Of a DNA stretch of 64,000 nt, positions 1 to 10,937 are shown in pieces (within the stretch, counting starts at the first letter, position 1; each line of letters opens with the position of its first letter). The notes under the pieces are model-generated. The model did not search any database. It saw only the letters and a list, made by a program, of their open reading frames with translations, and was not told the origin of the DNA. The stretch is from [Pantoea] beijingensis (lineage in GTDB: Bacteria > Pseudomonadota > Gammaproteobacteria > Enterobacterales > Enterobacteriaceae). The stretch covers positions 2,232,001 through 2,296,000 of the forward strand of contig NZ_CP071409.1 of NCBI RefSeq assembly GCF_022647505.1, read 5' to 3'. The translations under genes and the position numbers were made by a program.

Positions 1-1044
1 ATTCTTCCCGTCGCAGCATTAATTATTCTTGCTCTGTGGGGTTCAACTCAATCATTCCCGGTAGTCGTTAGCATTAACCTGCTCGCGCTGGTTGCCATTC
101 TCAGCAGTGCTTTTAGTGTCGTGCGTCACGCTGACGTTCTCGCGCATCGTTTGGGCGAACCTTTTGGCTCGTTGATCCTGAGTCTTTCCGTAGTAATTCT
201 TGAAGTGAGTTTGATCTCCGCACTAATGGCAACAGGTGATGCTGCACCTGCGTTAATGCGCGATACGCTTTACTCCATTATCATGATCGTCACCGCCGGG
301 CTGGTCGGATTCTCTCTGCTACTCGGTGGACGTAAATTCGCCACGCAATACCTTAATCTGGCAGGTGTGAAGCAGTATATGATCGCCATTTTTCCGTTGG
401 CTATCCTGGTACTGATTTTTCCGAACGCGCTGCCCGGCGGCAATTTCACCACTGGCCAGGCATTGTTAATTGCTGCCATTTCGGCCGCCATGTATGGCGT
501 GTTTTTGCTTATCCAGACGAAGACTCACCAGAGCCTGTTTGTTTATGAGCACGAAGACGATGGAGACGATCCGCATCACGGTAAACCTTCTGCGCATAGC
601 AGTCTACGGCATACGCTTTGGCTGATCGTGCATCTTATCGCAGTGATTAGCGTCACCAAGATGAATGCCAATCCGCTGGAGTTTTTGCTGACCGAACTGA
701 ATGCACCTAAGCAGTTTACCGGGTTCCTGGTCGCGCTGTTGATTCTATCCCCCGAGGGGTTAGGGGCAATACGTGCCGTACTGGCAAATCAGGTACAGCG
801 CGCAATGAATCTGTTTTTCGGTTCAGTACTGGCGACCATCTCCCTCACGGTACCAGCAGTCGCTATTATTGCCACCCTCACCGATCAGCAACTGGTTTAC
901 GGGCTGGAGCCTCCGCAGATGGTGATGATGTCAGCCGTATTAATTCTTTGCCACATTTCGTTCTCTACCGGACGTACCAATGTGCTGAACGGCGCAGCGC
1001 ATCTGGCACTGTTTATCGGTTACTTAATGACCATTATGTTATAA
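1..1044 (+). CDS. chaA: Calcium/sodium:proton antiporter ChaA (5' end outside window)
   Basis: Inner-membrane cation/H+ antiporter that expels Ca2+, Na+ and K+ at alkaline pH. The reading frame is open from base 1, so the gene enters from the left. By comparison with the 366-residue E. coli protein only about the first 20 residues are missing. Hydrophobic helices alternate along the protein, with an acidic/His loop (HEDDGDDPHHGKPSAHSS) in the middle and the exchanger repeat around SPEGLGAIRAV. The end NVLNGAAHLALF is typical of the family. A GTG at 121 could be mistaken for a start, but the conserved sequence continues upstream of it. It converges on kdsA across a shared hairpin, as in E. coli. 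Confidence 0.97.
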   Translation: MLPVAALIILALWGSTQSFPVVVSINLLALVAILSSAFSVVRHADVLAHRLGEPFGSLILSLSVVILEVSLISALMATGDAAPALMRDTLYSIIMIVTAGLVGFSLLLGGRKFATQYLNLAGVKQYMIAIFPLAILVLIFPNALPGGNFTTGQALLIAAISAAMYGVFLLIQTKTHQSLFVYEHEDDGDDPHHGKPSAHSSLRHTLWLIVHLIAVISVTKMNANPLEFLLTELNAPKQFTGFLVALLILSPEGLGAIRAVLANQVQRAMNLFFGSVLATISLTVPAVAIIATLTDQQLVYGLEPPQMVMMSAVLILCHISFSTGRTNVLNGAAHLALFIGYLMTIML

Positions 1045-1210
1045 ACAGGGACCGGATTACAGGCTCCTGCTGTGCGGCCATAAGAACAGATGTATGGCCG
1101 CTCTCTGCCAGATTCAATCAATTCGTGACATTGTCACATAGTCTCGCTTTGGCGTTCTGCCATTCCGCGGTCCTGTAACCGCGCTGTGTATCACAAACAT
1201 CTTTGCAATA

Positions 1211-1242
1211 ATGCTAAAGGCGCCCTGAGGCGCCTTTAGCAT
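1211..1242. terminator. Bidirectional terminator between chaA and kdsA
   Basis: A perfect 14-base inverted repeat, ATGCTAAAGGCGCC and its complement, with the 4-base loop CTGA. It lies between two convergent genes. There is no long T run, so termination strength is uncertain. Confidence 0.75.
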
Positions 1243-1279
1243 GTCTCTCCCCCAACATCCTTCAAACAGGGTGGTGAGA

Positions 1280-2137
<858 letters not shown>

Positions 2138-2224
2138 TTAATCTTCCTGTCTTAGGGGTCACATCGCGCTCATCAGAGCGAATTTATGTCTTTTGCTTCA
2201 GAGCGGGGTAAACATACCCGCCAG

Positions 2225-3034
2225 TTAATGCAGCGTGACGCGTTTATGCTGTATCGAATGGATTTGCACTTTAATCATCTCAATGATCGGATCTTCCGGA
2301 CATTGCTCAACAAAATAAATGAGATCGTTTAATGCAATATGCTCACACTCAAGCTGCGCATAAATCAGCCCGCGATCGCGAATTTCATAAGGATCGTCAG
2401 GATCGATCTGCAGCAGCACATGGCTGACATTCAATGCCATTTCCATGCGTTTTTCTTCCATCAGCGCCGCTTTTAACGTATCAAGCATTTTACGGATCAC
2501 CGTTGTCGGCTCCGCTTCGTCCAAGTCATCGTCATAGAGCTCTGCCGTTGGGCTAATATTGCCTTTTAACCACACTTCCAGCGTATGCTCGTCAAGCGTA
2601 TCGCCGTTAAAGGGGTCGATCAGCCACATTTCGCCGTCCAGCCAGTCCGCCCGCAGAATGAGTTGCGTGGGAAAAATAACCGGCATCAGCGGGATCTCAA
2701 GCTCCCCGGCAACATGTAACAGGATCACGCCCAGCGACACCGCAGTTCCCTGGCGCGTTCTGAGTACGTTATCAAGCCAGAGCGTGTCTGAAAGGTTATA
2801 AATACCGCTCGCGTTACCGAATCCCCACTGGTGATAAAACAACTCCAGCAGTTTCTCCAGTCGCAGATCGATATTGTCCTCAGAGGCAACATATTCACGC
2901 GCTTCCTCAACCAAAGACTGCAGTTGAGATCCGACATATTCCGTTGGAAAATCATCGCGAATCGCCCGCGATGCGGCAATCACCGATGCAGAAAGCGGTG
3001 ATTCAGTAAAATCAAATTTAGCTACGGCCGTCAT
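2225..3034 (-). CDS. sirB1: SirB1 family transglutaminase-like/TPR protein
   Basis: Homologue of E. coli YchA/SirB1, 269 residues, cytoplasmic. The family combines a transglutaminase-like N-terminal domain with a C-terminal tetratricopeptide-like segment. Here the N-terminal part carries IYNLSDTLWLDNVLRTRQGTAVSLG and the C-terminal part DPDDPYEIRDRGLIYAQL. Its biochemical role is not established; the name comes from an old Salmonella invasion-regulation locus. The start overlaps the sirB2 stop by four bases (ATGA), so the two are translationally coupled. It sits in the hemA-kdsA operon exactly as in E. coli. Confidence 0.93.
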   Translation of the reverse strand: MTAVAKFDFTESPLSASVIAASRAIRDDFPTEYVGSQLQSLVEEAREYVASEDNIDLRLEKLLELFYHQWGFGNASGIYNLSDTLWLDNVLRTRQGTAVSLGVILLHVAGELEIPLMPVIFPTQLILRADWLDGEMWLIDPFNGDTLDEHTLEVWLKGNISPTAELYDDDLDEAEPTTVIRKMLDTLKAALMEEKRMEMALNVSHVLLQIDPDDPYEIRDRGLIYAQLECEHIALNDLIYFVEQCPEDPIIEMIKVQIHSIQHKRVTLH

Positions 3035-3429
3035 ACAATCCCCAACAGTGGCATTTTACTTATGGCCAGTTTAATGATCAGACAGACCACTATTATCGCG
3101 GCGAGGAAGGCGATCCAGCGTACCTTGCAGGAACGTGGACGGCGGCCAAGCGCGATAAAACCCAGCACGATATAGATAATAACGCCAAACAGCTTCTCAG
3201 TCAGCCAGCTACCTTGCGGTGTAAATGGATAAAAATGAGATATCCAGACCAACAGAATACCGGAAATGAGCAGCAGGGTATCGTTGATATGCGGAACAAT
3301 GCGAACCCAGCGGCATTGTAAATGCAGGGAACGCTTCTGTAGCCAGTAAAATCGCAGGACAAACATCGCGATAGAGATCGCGACAGTCAGAAAATGAAAC
3401 GCTTTAATTACGGGATACCAGGTTGCCAT
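3031..3429 (-). CDS. sirB2: SirB2 family inner membrane protein
   Basis: Small integral membrane protein of 132 residues (YchQ/SirB2 family). Hydrophobic segments near residues 8-27, 48-66, 80-96 and 104-125 suggest four transmembrane helices, with the family-typical HINDTLLL and basic loops between them. Function is unknown. It overlaps sirB1 by four bases and starts 13 bases after prmC, so it is co-transcribed with both. The gene order matches E. coli. Confidence 0.92.
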   Translation of the reverse strand: MATWYPVIKAFHFLTVAISIAMFVLRFYWLQKRSLHLQCRWVRIVPHINDTLLLISGILLVWISHFYPFTPQGSWLTEKLFGVIIYIVLGFIALGRRPRSCKVRWIAFLAAIIVVCLIIKLAISKMPLLGIV

Positions 3430-3442
3430 CGTGCTTCCTTGA

Positions 3443-4279
3443 TTATGACTTAGCCTTCTGACCGAGCGTCACTCGATCATTACCGCCATAATCCTGACAG
3501 CTTTCAACACAAAGAAAATTGTTCTCACGCAAAATAGCCTGAACGGCCTGCGCTTGTTGCCAGCCATGTTCCAGCAGTAACCAGCCTTCAGATTGCAGAT
3601 AATGCTGCGCCTGCGCCGCAATCTGCCGGATATCTGCCAGCCCATGCTCTTCCGCGACAAGGGCGCTTAAGGGTTCAAAGCGCACGTCTCCCTGAAACAG
3701 ATGACAATCATTAGCATCAATATAGGGCGGGTTGCTGACGATAAGCGCAAAACGCTGTCCGTCAAGCGCCGAAAACCAGTCGCTTTGCCGGAAGGCCGCA
3801 TTGCCGATCTGCAATTTATCGGCATTGTGTTGCGCAAGGGCTACGGCACCCGCAATACGGTCAACGCCGATCACCTGGCAATCAGGGCGTTCACTAGCCA
3901 GCGCCAGGGCGACAGCCCCGGTACCTGTGCCCAAATCAAGCAGCCTCGACGCCTCTGCAGGAATGCGTACCAGCGCTTGCTCAACCAGGATCTCCGTATC
4001 GGGACGCGGTATCAAGGTTTCGGGAGAGACGGTAAGCGGCAGTGACCAAAACTCACGCTCCCCCGTCAGATGAGCGACGGGTTCACCGCTGGCACGACGC
4101 GCGATCAGCACATCAAGTTGCTGTAACTGATCATCAGTCAACGCTGTTTCATCAAACGCGATTAACCAACTACGTGGCCGTTTTAACACCCAGCCCAGCA
4201 GAATTTCGGCATCTCGTTTGGGACTCTCACTTTCAGCAAGCGCCCCGATAGCCCCTTTTAACCAACGGCGGATTTCCAC
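3443..4279 (-). CDS. prmC: Release factor glutamine methyltransferase
   Basis: Methylates the glutamine of the GGQ motif in RF1 and RF2 using S-adenosylmethionine. The 278-residue protein shows the SAM-binding motif DLGTGTGAVAL (about residues 115-125) and the catalytic NPPY (183-186). An N-terminal helical domain precedes them for substrate contact. The start is GTG, and its first base is the last base of the prfA stop codon TAG, so enzyme and substrate are tightly coupled. The arrangement is the same as in E. coli. Confidence 0.97.
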   Translation of the reverse strand: MEIRRWLKGAIGALAESESPKRDAEILLGWVLKRPRSWLIAFDETALTDDQLQQLDVLIARRASGEPVAHLTGEREFWSLPLTVSPETLIPRPDTEILVEQALVRIPAEASRLLDLGTGTGAVALALASERPDCQVIGVDRIAGAVALAQHNADKLQIGNAAFRQSDWFSALDGQRFALIVSNPPYIDANDCHLFQGDVRFEPLSALVAEEHGLADIRQIAAQAQHYLQSEGWLLLEHGWQQAQAVQAILRENNFLCVESCQDYGGNDRVTLGQKAKS

Positions 4280-5361
4280 TAATCCTGCTCTGACAACGCG
4301 GCGAGCTGGTCGGCCTGATATTCCTGCACAATCGGCTCTATTAATGAATCCAGTTTGCCTTCCATCACTTCATCCAGACGATAAATCGTCAGGTTAATAC
4401 GATGGTCGGTCACGCGACCTTGTGGAAAATTGTAGGTCCGGTTACGATCTGAACGATCGCCGCTGCCCAGCAAATTACGCCGCGTTGAGGCTTCTTCTGC
4501 CTGGCGTTTAGCCATTTCCGCGGCACGAATACGCGAGCCTAACACCGCCAGTGCTTTAGCCTTGTTTTTATGCTGCGAACGCTCATCCTGGCACTCCACC
4601 ACAATCCCGGTCGGTAAATGGGTAATACGAATCGCAGAGTCGGTGGTGTTTACGTGCTGACCGCCCGCACCGGATGAACGGAAAGTATCGATTTTCAGAT
4701 CGGAAGGGTTAATATCCGGTAATTCTGCCTCTGGCAATTCTGGCATGATAGCGACTGTGCATGCTGAAGTATGAATACGCCCCTGTGATTCGGTTTCCGG
4801 CACGCGCTGTACGCGATGCCCGCCAGATTCAAACTTCAGACGCCCGTATGCGCCCTCACCGATAACTTTGGCAATAACCTCTTTATAACCGCCATGCTCG
4901 CCATCATTTGCGCTCATGACTTCGACTCGCCAGCGGCGCATTTCCGCATAACGGCTATACATGCGGAACAGATCACCGGCAAAAATAGCCGCTTCATCTC
5001 CCCCTGTACCGGCACGGACTTCAATATAGCAATTACGCTCGTCGTCAGGATCTTTCGGCAGCAACAGTACCTGCAGCTGCTGCTCCAGCGTTTCGCTACG
5101 CTCACGCGCCTCTTGTAACTCTTCCTGCGCCATATCACGCATTTCGACATCGCTCAGCATCAGCTCAGCGGTTTCAATATCTTCCTGCACCTGCTGCCAT
5201 TGGCGAAAACACTGGCTGACATCGGTTAACTGCGCATATTCACGCGACAGCGCCCGGAAACGTTCTTGATCGGCGATCACTCCCGCGTCACCGAGCATCG
5301 CCTCCACTTCTTCGTGGCGCTCCTGCAAGGCTTCCAGTTTGGCAACAATAGAAGTCTTCAT
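4279..5361 (-). CDS. prfA: Peptide chain release factor 1
   Basis: Recognises UAA and UAG in the ribosomal A site and triggers peptide release. It is 360 residues, the usual length. The GGQ motif lies at about 233-235 ([12 protein letters not shown]), the target of PrmC. The codon-recognition tripeptide reads PET (about 188-190) where E. coli has PAT; the family pattern is PxT, so function should be kept. The N-terminal third is a long helical coiled coil. It lies 45 bases after hemA and is followed by the overlapping prmC. Confidence 0.98.
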   Translation of the reverse strand: MKTSIVAKLEALQERHEEVEAMLGDAGVIADQERFRALSREYAQLTDVSQCFRQWQQVQEDIETAELMLSDVEMRDMAQEELQEARERSETLEQQLQVLLLPKDPDDERNCYIEVRAGTGGDEAAIFAGDLFRMYSRYAEMRRWRVEVMSANDGEHGGYKEVIAKVIGEGAYGRLKFESGGHRVQRVPETESQGRIHTSACTVAIMPELPEAELPDINPSDLKIDTFRSSGAGGQHVNTTDSAIRITHLPTGIVVECQDERSQHKNKAKALAVLGSRIRAAEMAKRQAEEASTRRNLLGSGDRSDRNRTYNFPQGRVTDHRINLTIYRLDEVMEGKLDSLIEPIVQEYQADQLAALSEQD

Positions 5362-5406
5362 GTGGTGTTTTTTACCTTGTAAATAATGGAGTTCAGATAA
5401 GAGTAG

Positions 5407-6663
5407 CTAGTCCAGTCCCAGGCTATCGCGCAGGATCTGCAGGCGTTCTTCGTCGCCATCGCGAGCGGCCTGCTGTAGGGATTTGGTGGGGGCATGTATA
5501 AGACGGTTGGTTAACTTATGCGCCATATCGCGCAGCACGTCCTGCGCATTTGCACCCTGCTGTAAAGCAGCCAGCGCACGGGCTTCCAGTTCGGCACGCA
5601 CTTGATCGGCCTGCGAACGATAATCACGAATGGTTTCTACGGCGCTTTGTGCCCGAAGCCAGGCCATGAACTCACCGCTCTCCTGCACGACGATGCTTTC
5701 TGCCTGAATAGCTGCCGCCTGGCGCTGTGCCATATTTTTTTCAATAATCGCCTGCAAATCGTCAACACTGTACAAATAAGCGTTAGCCAGCTTGCCTACT
5801 TCCGGTTCAACATCGCGCGGCACGGCGATATCTACCAGCAGCATCGGTTGATTACGGCGGGCTTTCAACGCCCTCTCCACCATACCTTTACCAATAATTG
5901 GCAATGGGCTGGCGGTTGAACTGATAATAATGTCTGCTTCGGCCAGGCGCGCATCAATCTCGGCCAGGCCGATCACTTCAGCGCCGACTTCATCAGCCAG
6001 CGCCTGCGCACGCTCACGCGTACGATTGGCGATAATCAGTTTTTTGACGTCATGCTGACGCAGGTGGCGGGCAGCCAGTTCAATGGTTTCACCCGCGCCA
6101 ACCAGCAATACGTTCACGGTCGAAAGGGATTCAAAGATTTGGCGCGCCAGCGTACAGGCGGCAAAGGCGACGGAGACCGCGCTGGCACCGATATCGGTTT
6201 CAGTGCGGACGCGTTTAGCAACGGAAAAGGTTTTCTGGAACATCCGCTCCAGCTCGCTGGACAGCGAGTGACCGCGCTGCGAATCCGCAAACGCTTTTTT
6301 CACCTGCCCCAGGATTTGCGGCTCGCCTAACACCAGTGAATCAAGGCCACTGGCTACGCGCATAAGATGACTCACTGCATCATTGTCATGGTGCCAGTAA
6401 AGACTTTTTTCCACATCATCTGCGCTGAGCTTATGATAGTCACAAAGCCAGCGAACCAGCTCTTCATGCAGATTCTCTTGCTGCTCCACACTAAGATAGA
6501 GCTCAGTGCGGTTACAGGTAGACAGAACGACGCCGCCTTGCACAAGTGGCTGTGCCAGCAGGCTATTTAGCGCCTGATCCAGCGTGTCCGGCGCGAAGGT
6601 CACACGTTCGCGCAGAGCAACAGGTGCTGTTTTGTGATTGATTCCCAGGGCAAGCAGCGTCAT
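5407..6663 (-). CDS. hemA: Glutamyl-tRNA reductase
   Basis: First committed step of C5 tetrapyrrole synthesis: reduces glutamyl-tRNA to glutamate-1-semialdehyde with NADPH. It is 418 residues, as in enterics. The catalytic cysteine is in [13 protein letters not shown] (C50). The NADPH Rossmann segment is [17 protein letters not shown]. The C-terminal dimerisation helix ends DSLGLD. The N-terminus [13 protein letters not shown] is the segment that in Salmonella mediates haem-responsive proteolysis. It is the first gene of the operon leading to kdsA and is divergent from lolB. Confidence 0.98.
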   Translation of the reverse strand: MTLLALGINHKTAPVALRERVTFAPDTLDQALNSLLAQPLVQGGVVLSTCNRTELYLSVEQQENLHEELVRWLCDYHKLSADDVEKSLYWHHDNDAVSHLMRVASGLDSLVLGEPQILGQVKKAFADSQRGHSLSSELERMFQKTFSVAKRVRTETDIGASAVSVAFAACTLARQIFESLSTVNVLLVGAGETIELAARHLRQHDVKKLIIANRTRERAQALADEVGAEVIGLAEIDARLAEADIIISSTASPLPIIGKGMVERALKARRNQPMLLVDIAVPRDVEPEVGKLANAYLYSVDDLQAIIEKNMAQRQAAAIQAESIVVQESGEFMAWLRAQSAVETIRDYRSQADQVRAELEARALAALQQGANAQDVLRDMAHKLTNRLIHAPTKSLQQAARDGDEERLQILRDSLGLD

Positions 6664-6983
6664 GGTAGTAAAGTCTGGTTATCCCACTGATGATAGGGTT
6701 TTATGAGGCGCATTCTACAAGATGCGCGAGATCAATTAAAGTCATACCGCGCATATGCCTGTAATAGGTAATGCCGCACTTACAATCGGTATTCTCGTCA
6801 TTCCCCATTAACCTGATAAGATGCAGGTGCCGCACAGCGTAAACGATATTCACCACTAACTTATAGCTGAAGCGCGGTAAATAAGACAATTTGAGCATTG
6901 ACGGCTTAAACGCGGATGGTTAGCGTTTAAAGGTTAACTGTGGGCAAGCATGCCCTGATTGTGTCTGAGGAGATGACCACGCA
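6664..6983. promoter_or_regulatory. Divergent hemA/lolB promoter region
   Basis: A 320-base spacer between divergent hemA and lolB that must carry both promoters. I see no convincing gene or RNA; the open frame on the minus strand here lacks a ribosome site. A GAGG four bases before the codon series at 6984 fits the lolB ribosome site. Confidence 0.5.
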
Positions 6984-7622
6984 ATGTATTCACCGTCCCT
7001 ATCTCGTACTACCCGCCGTCTGATACGACTTCTCCCCGTTGCCAGCGTGCTGCTCGCTGCCTGTACGATCAATCAACCTCAGGAACCCGGTCAAAGCCCT
7101 GATTCAGCACAGTGGAAACAGCACCAACAGCGTGTCGCACAGATTAGCCAATATCAGACGCGCGGTGCTTTTGCCTATCTTTCGGATAAGCAAAAAGTGT
7201 ATGCGCGCTTTAACTGGCAGCAAACGGCGGCAGACCGCTATCGCCTGCTGTTAACCAATCCATTGGGCAGTACTGAGCTACAGCTGGACGCACAGGGTTC
7301 CGTCGTACAGTTGGTTGATAACAAAGGTAAACGCTACGTCAGCGATGATGCAGAGAAAATGGTGTCACAGCTGACAGGCATGGATATCCCATTAAACAGT
7401 CTGCGTCAGTGGATGATGGGCTTACCGGGTGAGGCCACCGATTACACGCTGGATAGCCACTATTTATTGAAATCGCTGAATTATCGTCACAATGGTCAAC
7501 AGTGGAAACTGACCTATCAGGGGTATGATAGCAAAGTTACCCCCCCGCTGCCGTCTAACCTGGAGCTGCAGGCAGGCGACCAGCGAATTAAACTCAGAAT
7601 GGATAACTGGACCGTTAAATGA
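6984..7622 (+). CDS. lolB: Outer membrane lipoprotein receptor LolB
   Basis: Outer-membrane-anchored lipoprotein that accepts lipoproteins from periplasmic LolA and inserts them into the outer membrane. The 212-residue precursor has an N-terminal signal ending in the lipobox LLAAC (Cys about residue 27). The mature part is the family beta-barrel half-fold ([22 protein letters not shown] near the start). It overlaps ispE by four bases (ATGA). lolB-ispE-prs order is as in E. coli. Confidence 0.97.
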   Translation: MYSPSLSRTTRRLIRLLPVASVLLAACTINQPQEPGQSPDSAQWKQHQQRVAQISQYQTRGAFAYLSDKQKVYARFNWQQTAADRYRLLLTNPLGSTELQLDAQGSVVQLVDNKGKRYVSDDAEKMVSQLTGMDIPLNSLRQWMMGLPGEATDYTLDSHYLLKSLNYRHNGQQWKLTYQGYDSKVTPPLPSNLELQAGDQRIKLRMDNWTVK

Positions 7623-8488
7623 TCGCAACCTGGCCCTCCCCGGCAAAGCTGAACCTTTTTCTCTATATCACTGGTCAGCGTGAAGATGGTTATCACAATC
7701 TGCAAACGCTGTTTCAGTTTCTGGATTATGGCGATAGTCTGACCATCACCCCCACGCGAAGCGGTGACATTATTTTACTGACGCCGATTGAGGGCGTACC
7801 GGACGAGGAAAACCTGATTGTCCGTGCCGCACGCTTACTGATGCAGCACGCGTCTGCGCGCCATACCTTACCCACAGGCGCAGGTGCAAATATCGCAGTA
7901 ACAAAACGTTTGCCGATGGGCGGCGGATTAGGTGGTGGATCGTCCAACGCTGCGACGGTGCTGGTTGCGTTAAATCAGCTATGGCAAACCGGTTTTACGC
8001 TGGACGAGCTTGCTGCCATTGGTCTGACGCTGGGTGCCGATGTGCCGGTCTTCGTACAAGGCTATGCCGCTTTTGCCGAAGGCGTAGGCGAACGACTACG
8101 CCCCGTTAGCCCGCCGGAAAAGTGGTATCTGGTGGCACATCCCGGCGTAAATATTGCTACGCCCCAGATATTTAACGATCCCGAGCTAAAACGCGACTCG
8201 CCAGTGAGGGATATTTCCACCCTTTTGCAGGGTTCTTTCAGCAATGATTGTGAAGCAGTAGTAAGAAAACGTTTTCGTGAGGTTGAAGAGCTTGTTTCCT
8301 GGCTGCTAGAATACGCGCCGTCGCGCCTAACAGGAACCGGCGCTTGTGTGTTTGCCGAATTCGACACCGAGTCCGCTGCTCGTCAGGTGCTTGAGCTGGC
8401 CCCGAAGGGGTTGCGTGGATTTGTTGCACGAGGCAGTAATGTCTCATCGCTGCATCGCGCTCTTTCAGGGCACAAAGCGATTACGTGA
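7619..8488 (+). CDS. ispE: 4-diphosphocytidyl-2-C-methyl-D-erythritol kinase
   Basis: ATP-dependent kinase of the MEP isoprenoid pathway. The GHMP-kinase ATP loop [17 protein letters not shown] lies at about residues 99-115. The N-terminal motif [12 protein letters not shown] contains the conserved catalytic-site Lys, and the C-terminal GHMP motif is [12 protein letters not shown]. The 289 residues are a few more than the 283 of E. coli. It is translationally coupled to lolB. prs follows after 130 bases, enough for a separate promoter. Confidence 0.97.
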   Translation: MIATWPSPAKLNLFLYITGQREDGYHNLQTLFQFLDYGDSLTITPTRSGDIILLTPIEGVPDEENLIVRAARLLMQHASARHTLPTGAGANIAVTKRLPMGGGLGGGSSNAATVLVALNQLWQTGFTLDELAAIGLTLGADVPVFVQGYAAFAEGVGERLRPVSPPEKWYLVAHPGVNIATPQIFNDPELKRDSPVRDISTLLQGSFSNDCEAVVRKRFREVEELVSWLLEYAPSRLTGTGACVFAEFDTESAARQVLELAPKGLRGFVARGSNVSSLHRALSGHKAIT

Positions 8489-8540
8489 CAGGGTCACCCG
8501 TTCCTGATGCTGCACGTGGCGCATTAACACACCCGTATGA

Positions 8541-9566
<1,026 letters not shown>

Positions 9567-9586
9567 TCGACAGGTTCAGAGAATCG

Positions 9587-9610
9587 AAGCCGGGCTTGCC
9601 CGGCTTTTTT
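9587..9610 (+). terminator. prs terminator
   Basis: Nine-base GC-rich stem AAGCCGGGC/GCCCGGCTT with a two-base loop, followed by a T run to 9610. A textbook Rho-independent terminator on the plus strand. Confidence 0.92.
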
Positions 9611-9652
9611 CATTTGGGCGGCAATACGCCTTCTGAGTAATATCTTACCTAT

Positions 9653-9675
9653 AAAAAAGCCTCCGCAGAGGCTTT
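9653..9675 (-). terminator. ychH terminator
   Basis: Stem AAAGCCTC/GAGGCTTT with loop CGCA. On the minus strand it is followed by a T run, and it lies just after the ychH stop codon. Confidence 0.85.
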
Positions 9676-9700
9676 ACAACAGATGGCAGGGCTGTTTACT

Positions 9701-9982
9701 TCAGCTATGGTGATGATGCGACTGGCGGCGGCAGCGTTGATCCCCGCAGTGACGCAGCCAATAATAACGATCGGCGATCTTTTCACGGCCACTGATACGC
9801 GCGCCCACCAACCACAGAAGCGCCCCCAGAAAGATGCTGAAAATCGCGCCGTGTGCCATATATTGAGGTAACTGCAACTGCGGCAGTTGATTAAGCACTG
9901 AATATCCGACGCCAGCAACCATGGTAAGCAACCCGAATCCCATCAGGATATTACCCGCAACATTCGCGTGTCTACGTTTCAT
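9701..9982 (-). CDS. ychH: Stress-associated small membrane protein YchH
   Basis: A 93-residue inner-membrane protein matching E. coli YchH (DUF2583). Two hydrophobic helices (about residues 9-30 and 43-62) are separated by a short periplasmic loop NQLPQLQLPQY. The C-terminal tail is rich in Arg and His. In E. coli it is linked to stress and biofilm formation and is cAMP-CRP regulated; I did not find a convincing CRP site in the upstream 278 bases. It is divergent from pth. Confidence 0.92.
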   Translation of the reverse strand: MKRRHANVAGNILMGFGLLTMVAGVGYSVLNQLPQLQLPQYMAHGAIFSIFLGALLWLVGARISGREKIADRYYWLRHCGDQRCRRQSHHHHS

Positions 9983-10260
9983 ATCTCACCTCCTTTCAAG
10001 CCGCTCAGACTGGCAATACAGGTATTGCCTTGTGTCATAAGTTTAGATAATGGCAAGCAACTTCATTGCGTGATAGATCACACAATTTGCTAAATTTTGA
10101 CATTTCTTTACTTTTTAAGCGCCTGAATTTAGATAAAAAACATATTATTTCGGCAATGAATTATCGCTCTTATTTACTACCACGTCGGTGCTTTTGTATT
10201 CTCGTCCACGGCACAGTAAACTAGCGCTCTTTAATTCAGCTATTTCAGGAAAAAGAGCGC

Positions 10261-10854
10261 GTGAGTAGCATCAAACTGATCGTAGGTCTTGCCAATCCTG
10301 GCGCCGAATACGCCGCGACTCGCCACAATGCAGGGGCCTGGTATCTGGACCTGCTGGCAGAGCGCCATAATCAGTCGTTAAAGGAAGAGAGCAAATTCTA
10401 CGGCTACACTGCCCGCCTGGCGATTGCTGGCGAGGACGTTCGCTTACTGGTTCCTACCACCTTTATGAACCTCAGTGGTAAAGCCGTGGCGGCGATGGCC
10501 ACATTTTATCGCATCTCACCGGAAGAAATTCTGGTTGCGCACGATGAGCTGGATTTACCGCCTGGCGTAGCGAAATTTAAGCAAGGCGGTGGCCACGGCG
10601 GGCACAATGGCCTGAAAGATATCATCAGTAAGTTAGGCAATAACGTTAACTTTCACCGCTTGCGCATTGGTATCGGGCATCCCGGCGATCGCAATAAAGT
10701 GGTGGGATTTGTCCTGGGAAAACCACAAGCTAATGAGCAATCCTTGATCGATGATGCTATAGATGAAGCGGCACGCTGCACGGAAATCTGGCTGAAAGAC
10801 GATCGCTTAAAAGCGATGAATCGGCTGCACAGCTATAAAGCTGGCACGTTATAA
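10261..10854 (+). CDS. pth: Peptidyl-tRNA hydrolase
   Basis: Releases peptides from peptidyl-tRNAs that fall off the ribosome; essential and cytoplasmic. 197 residues against about 194 in E. coli. The GTG start is preceded by GAAAAAGAGC. Active-site elements seen: GLANPG and RHNAG near residues 9-25 (catalytic His about 22), [19 protein letters not shown] and GGHNGLKDI. ychF normally follows directly; here a SulP gene lies between. Confidence 0.97.
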   Translation: MSSIKLIVGLANPGAEYAATRHNAGAWYLDLLAERHNQSLKEESKFYGYTARLAIAGEDVRLLVPTTFMNLSGKAVAAMATFYRISPEEILVAHDELDLPPGVAKFKQGGGHGGHNGLKDIISKLGNNVNFHRLRIGIGHPGDRNKVVGFVLGKPQANEQSLIDDAIDEAARCTEIWLKDDRLKAMNRLHSYKAGTL

Positions 10855-10887
10855 TTATCGCGCATTAAAACGATATCCTATCGTAAT

Positions 10888-10913
10888 GCGGCAGGGTTTA
10901 TCCGCCCTGCCGC
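10888..10913. terminator. Hairpin between convergent pth and the SulP gene
   Basis: Nine-base perfect stem GCGGCAGGG/CCCTGCCGC with an eight-base loop, between convergent genes. It is likely a shared terminator. The T run is short. Confidence 0.65.
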
Positions 10914-10937
10914 TCTGTTCATCGACGACTTTCCACC

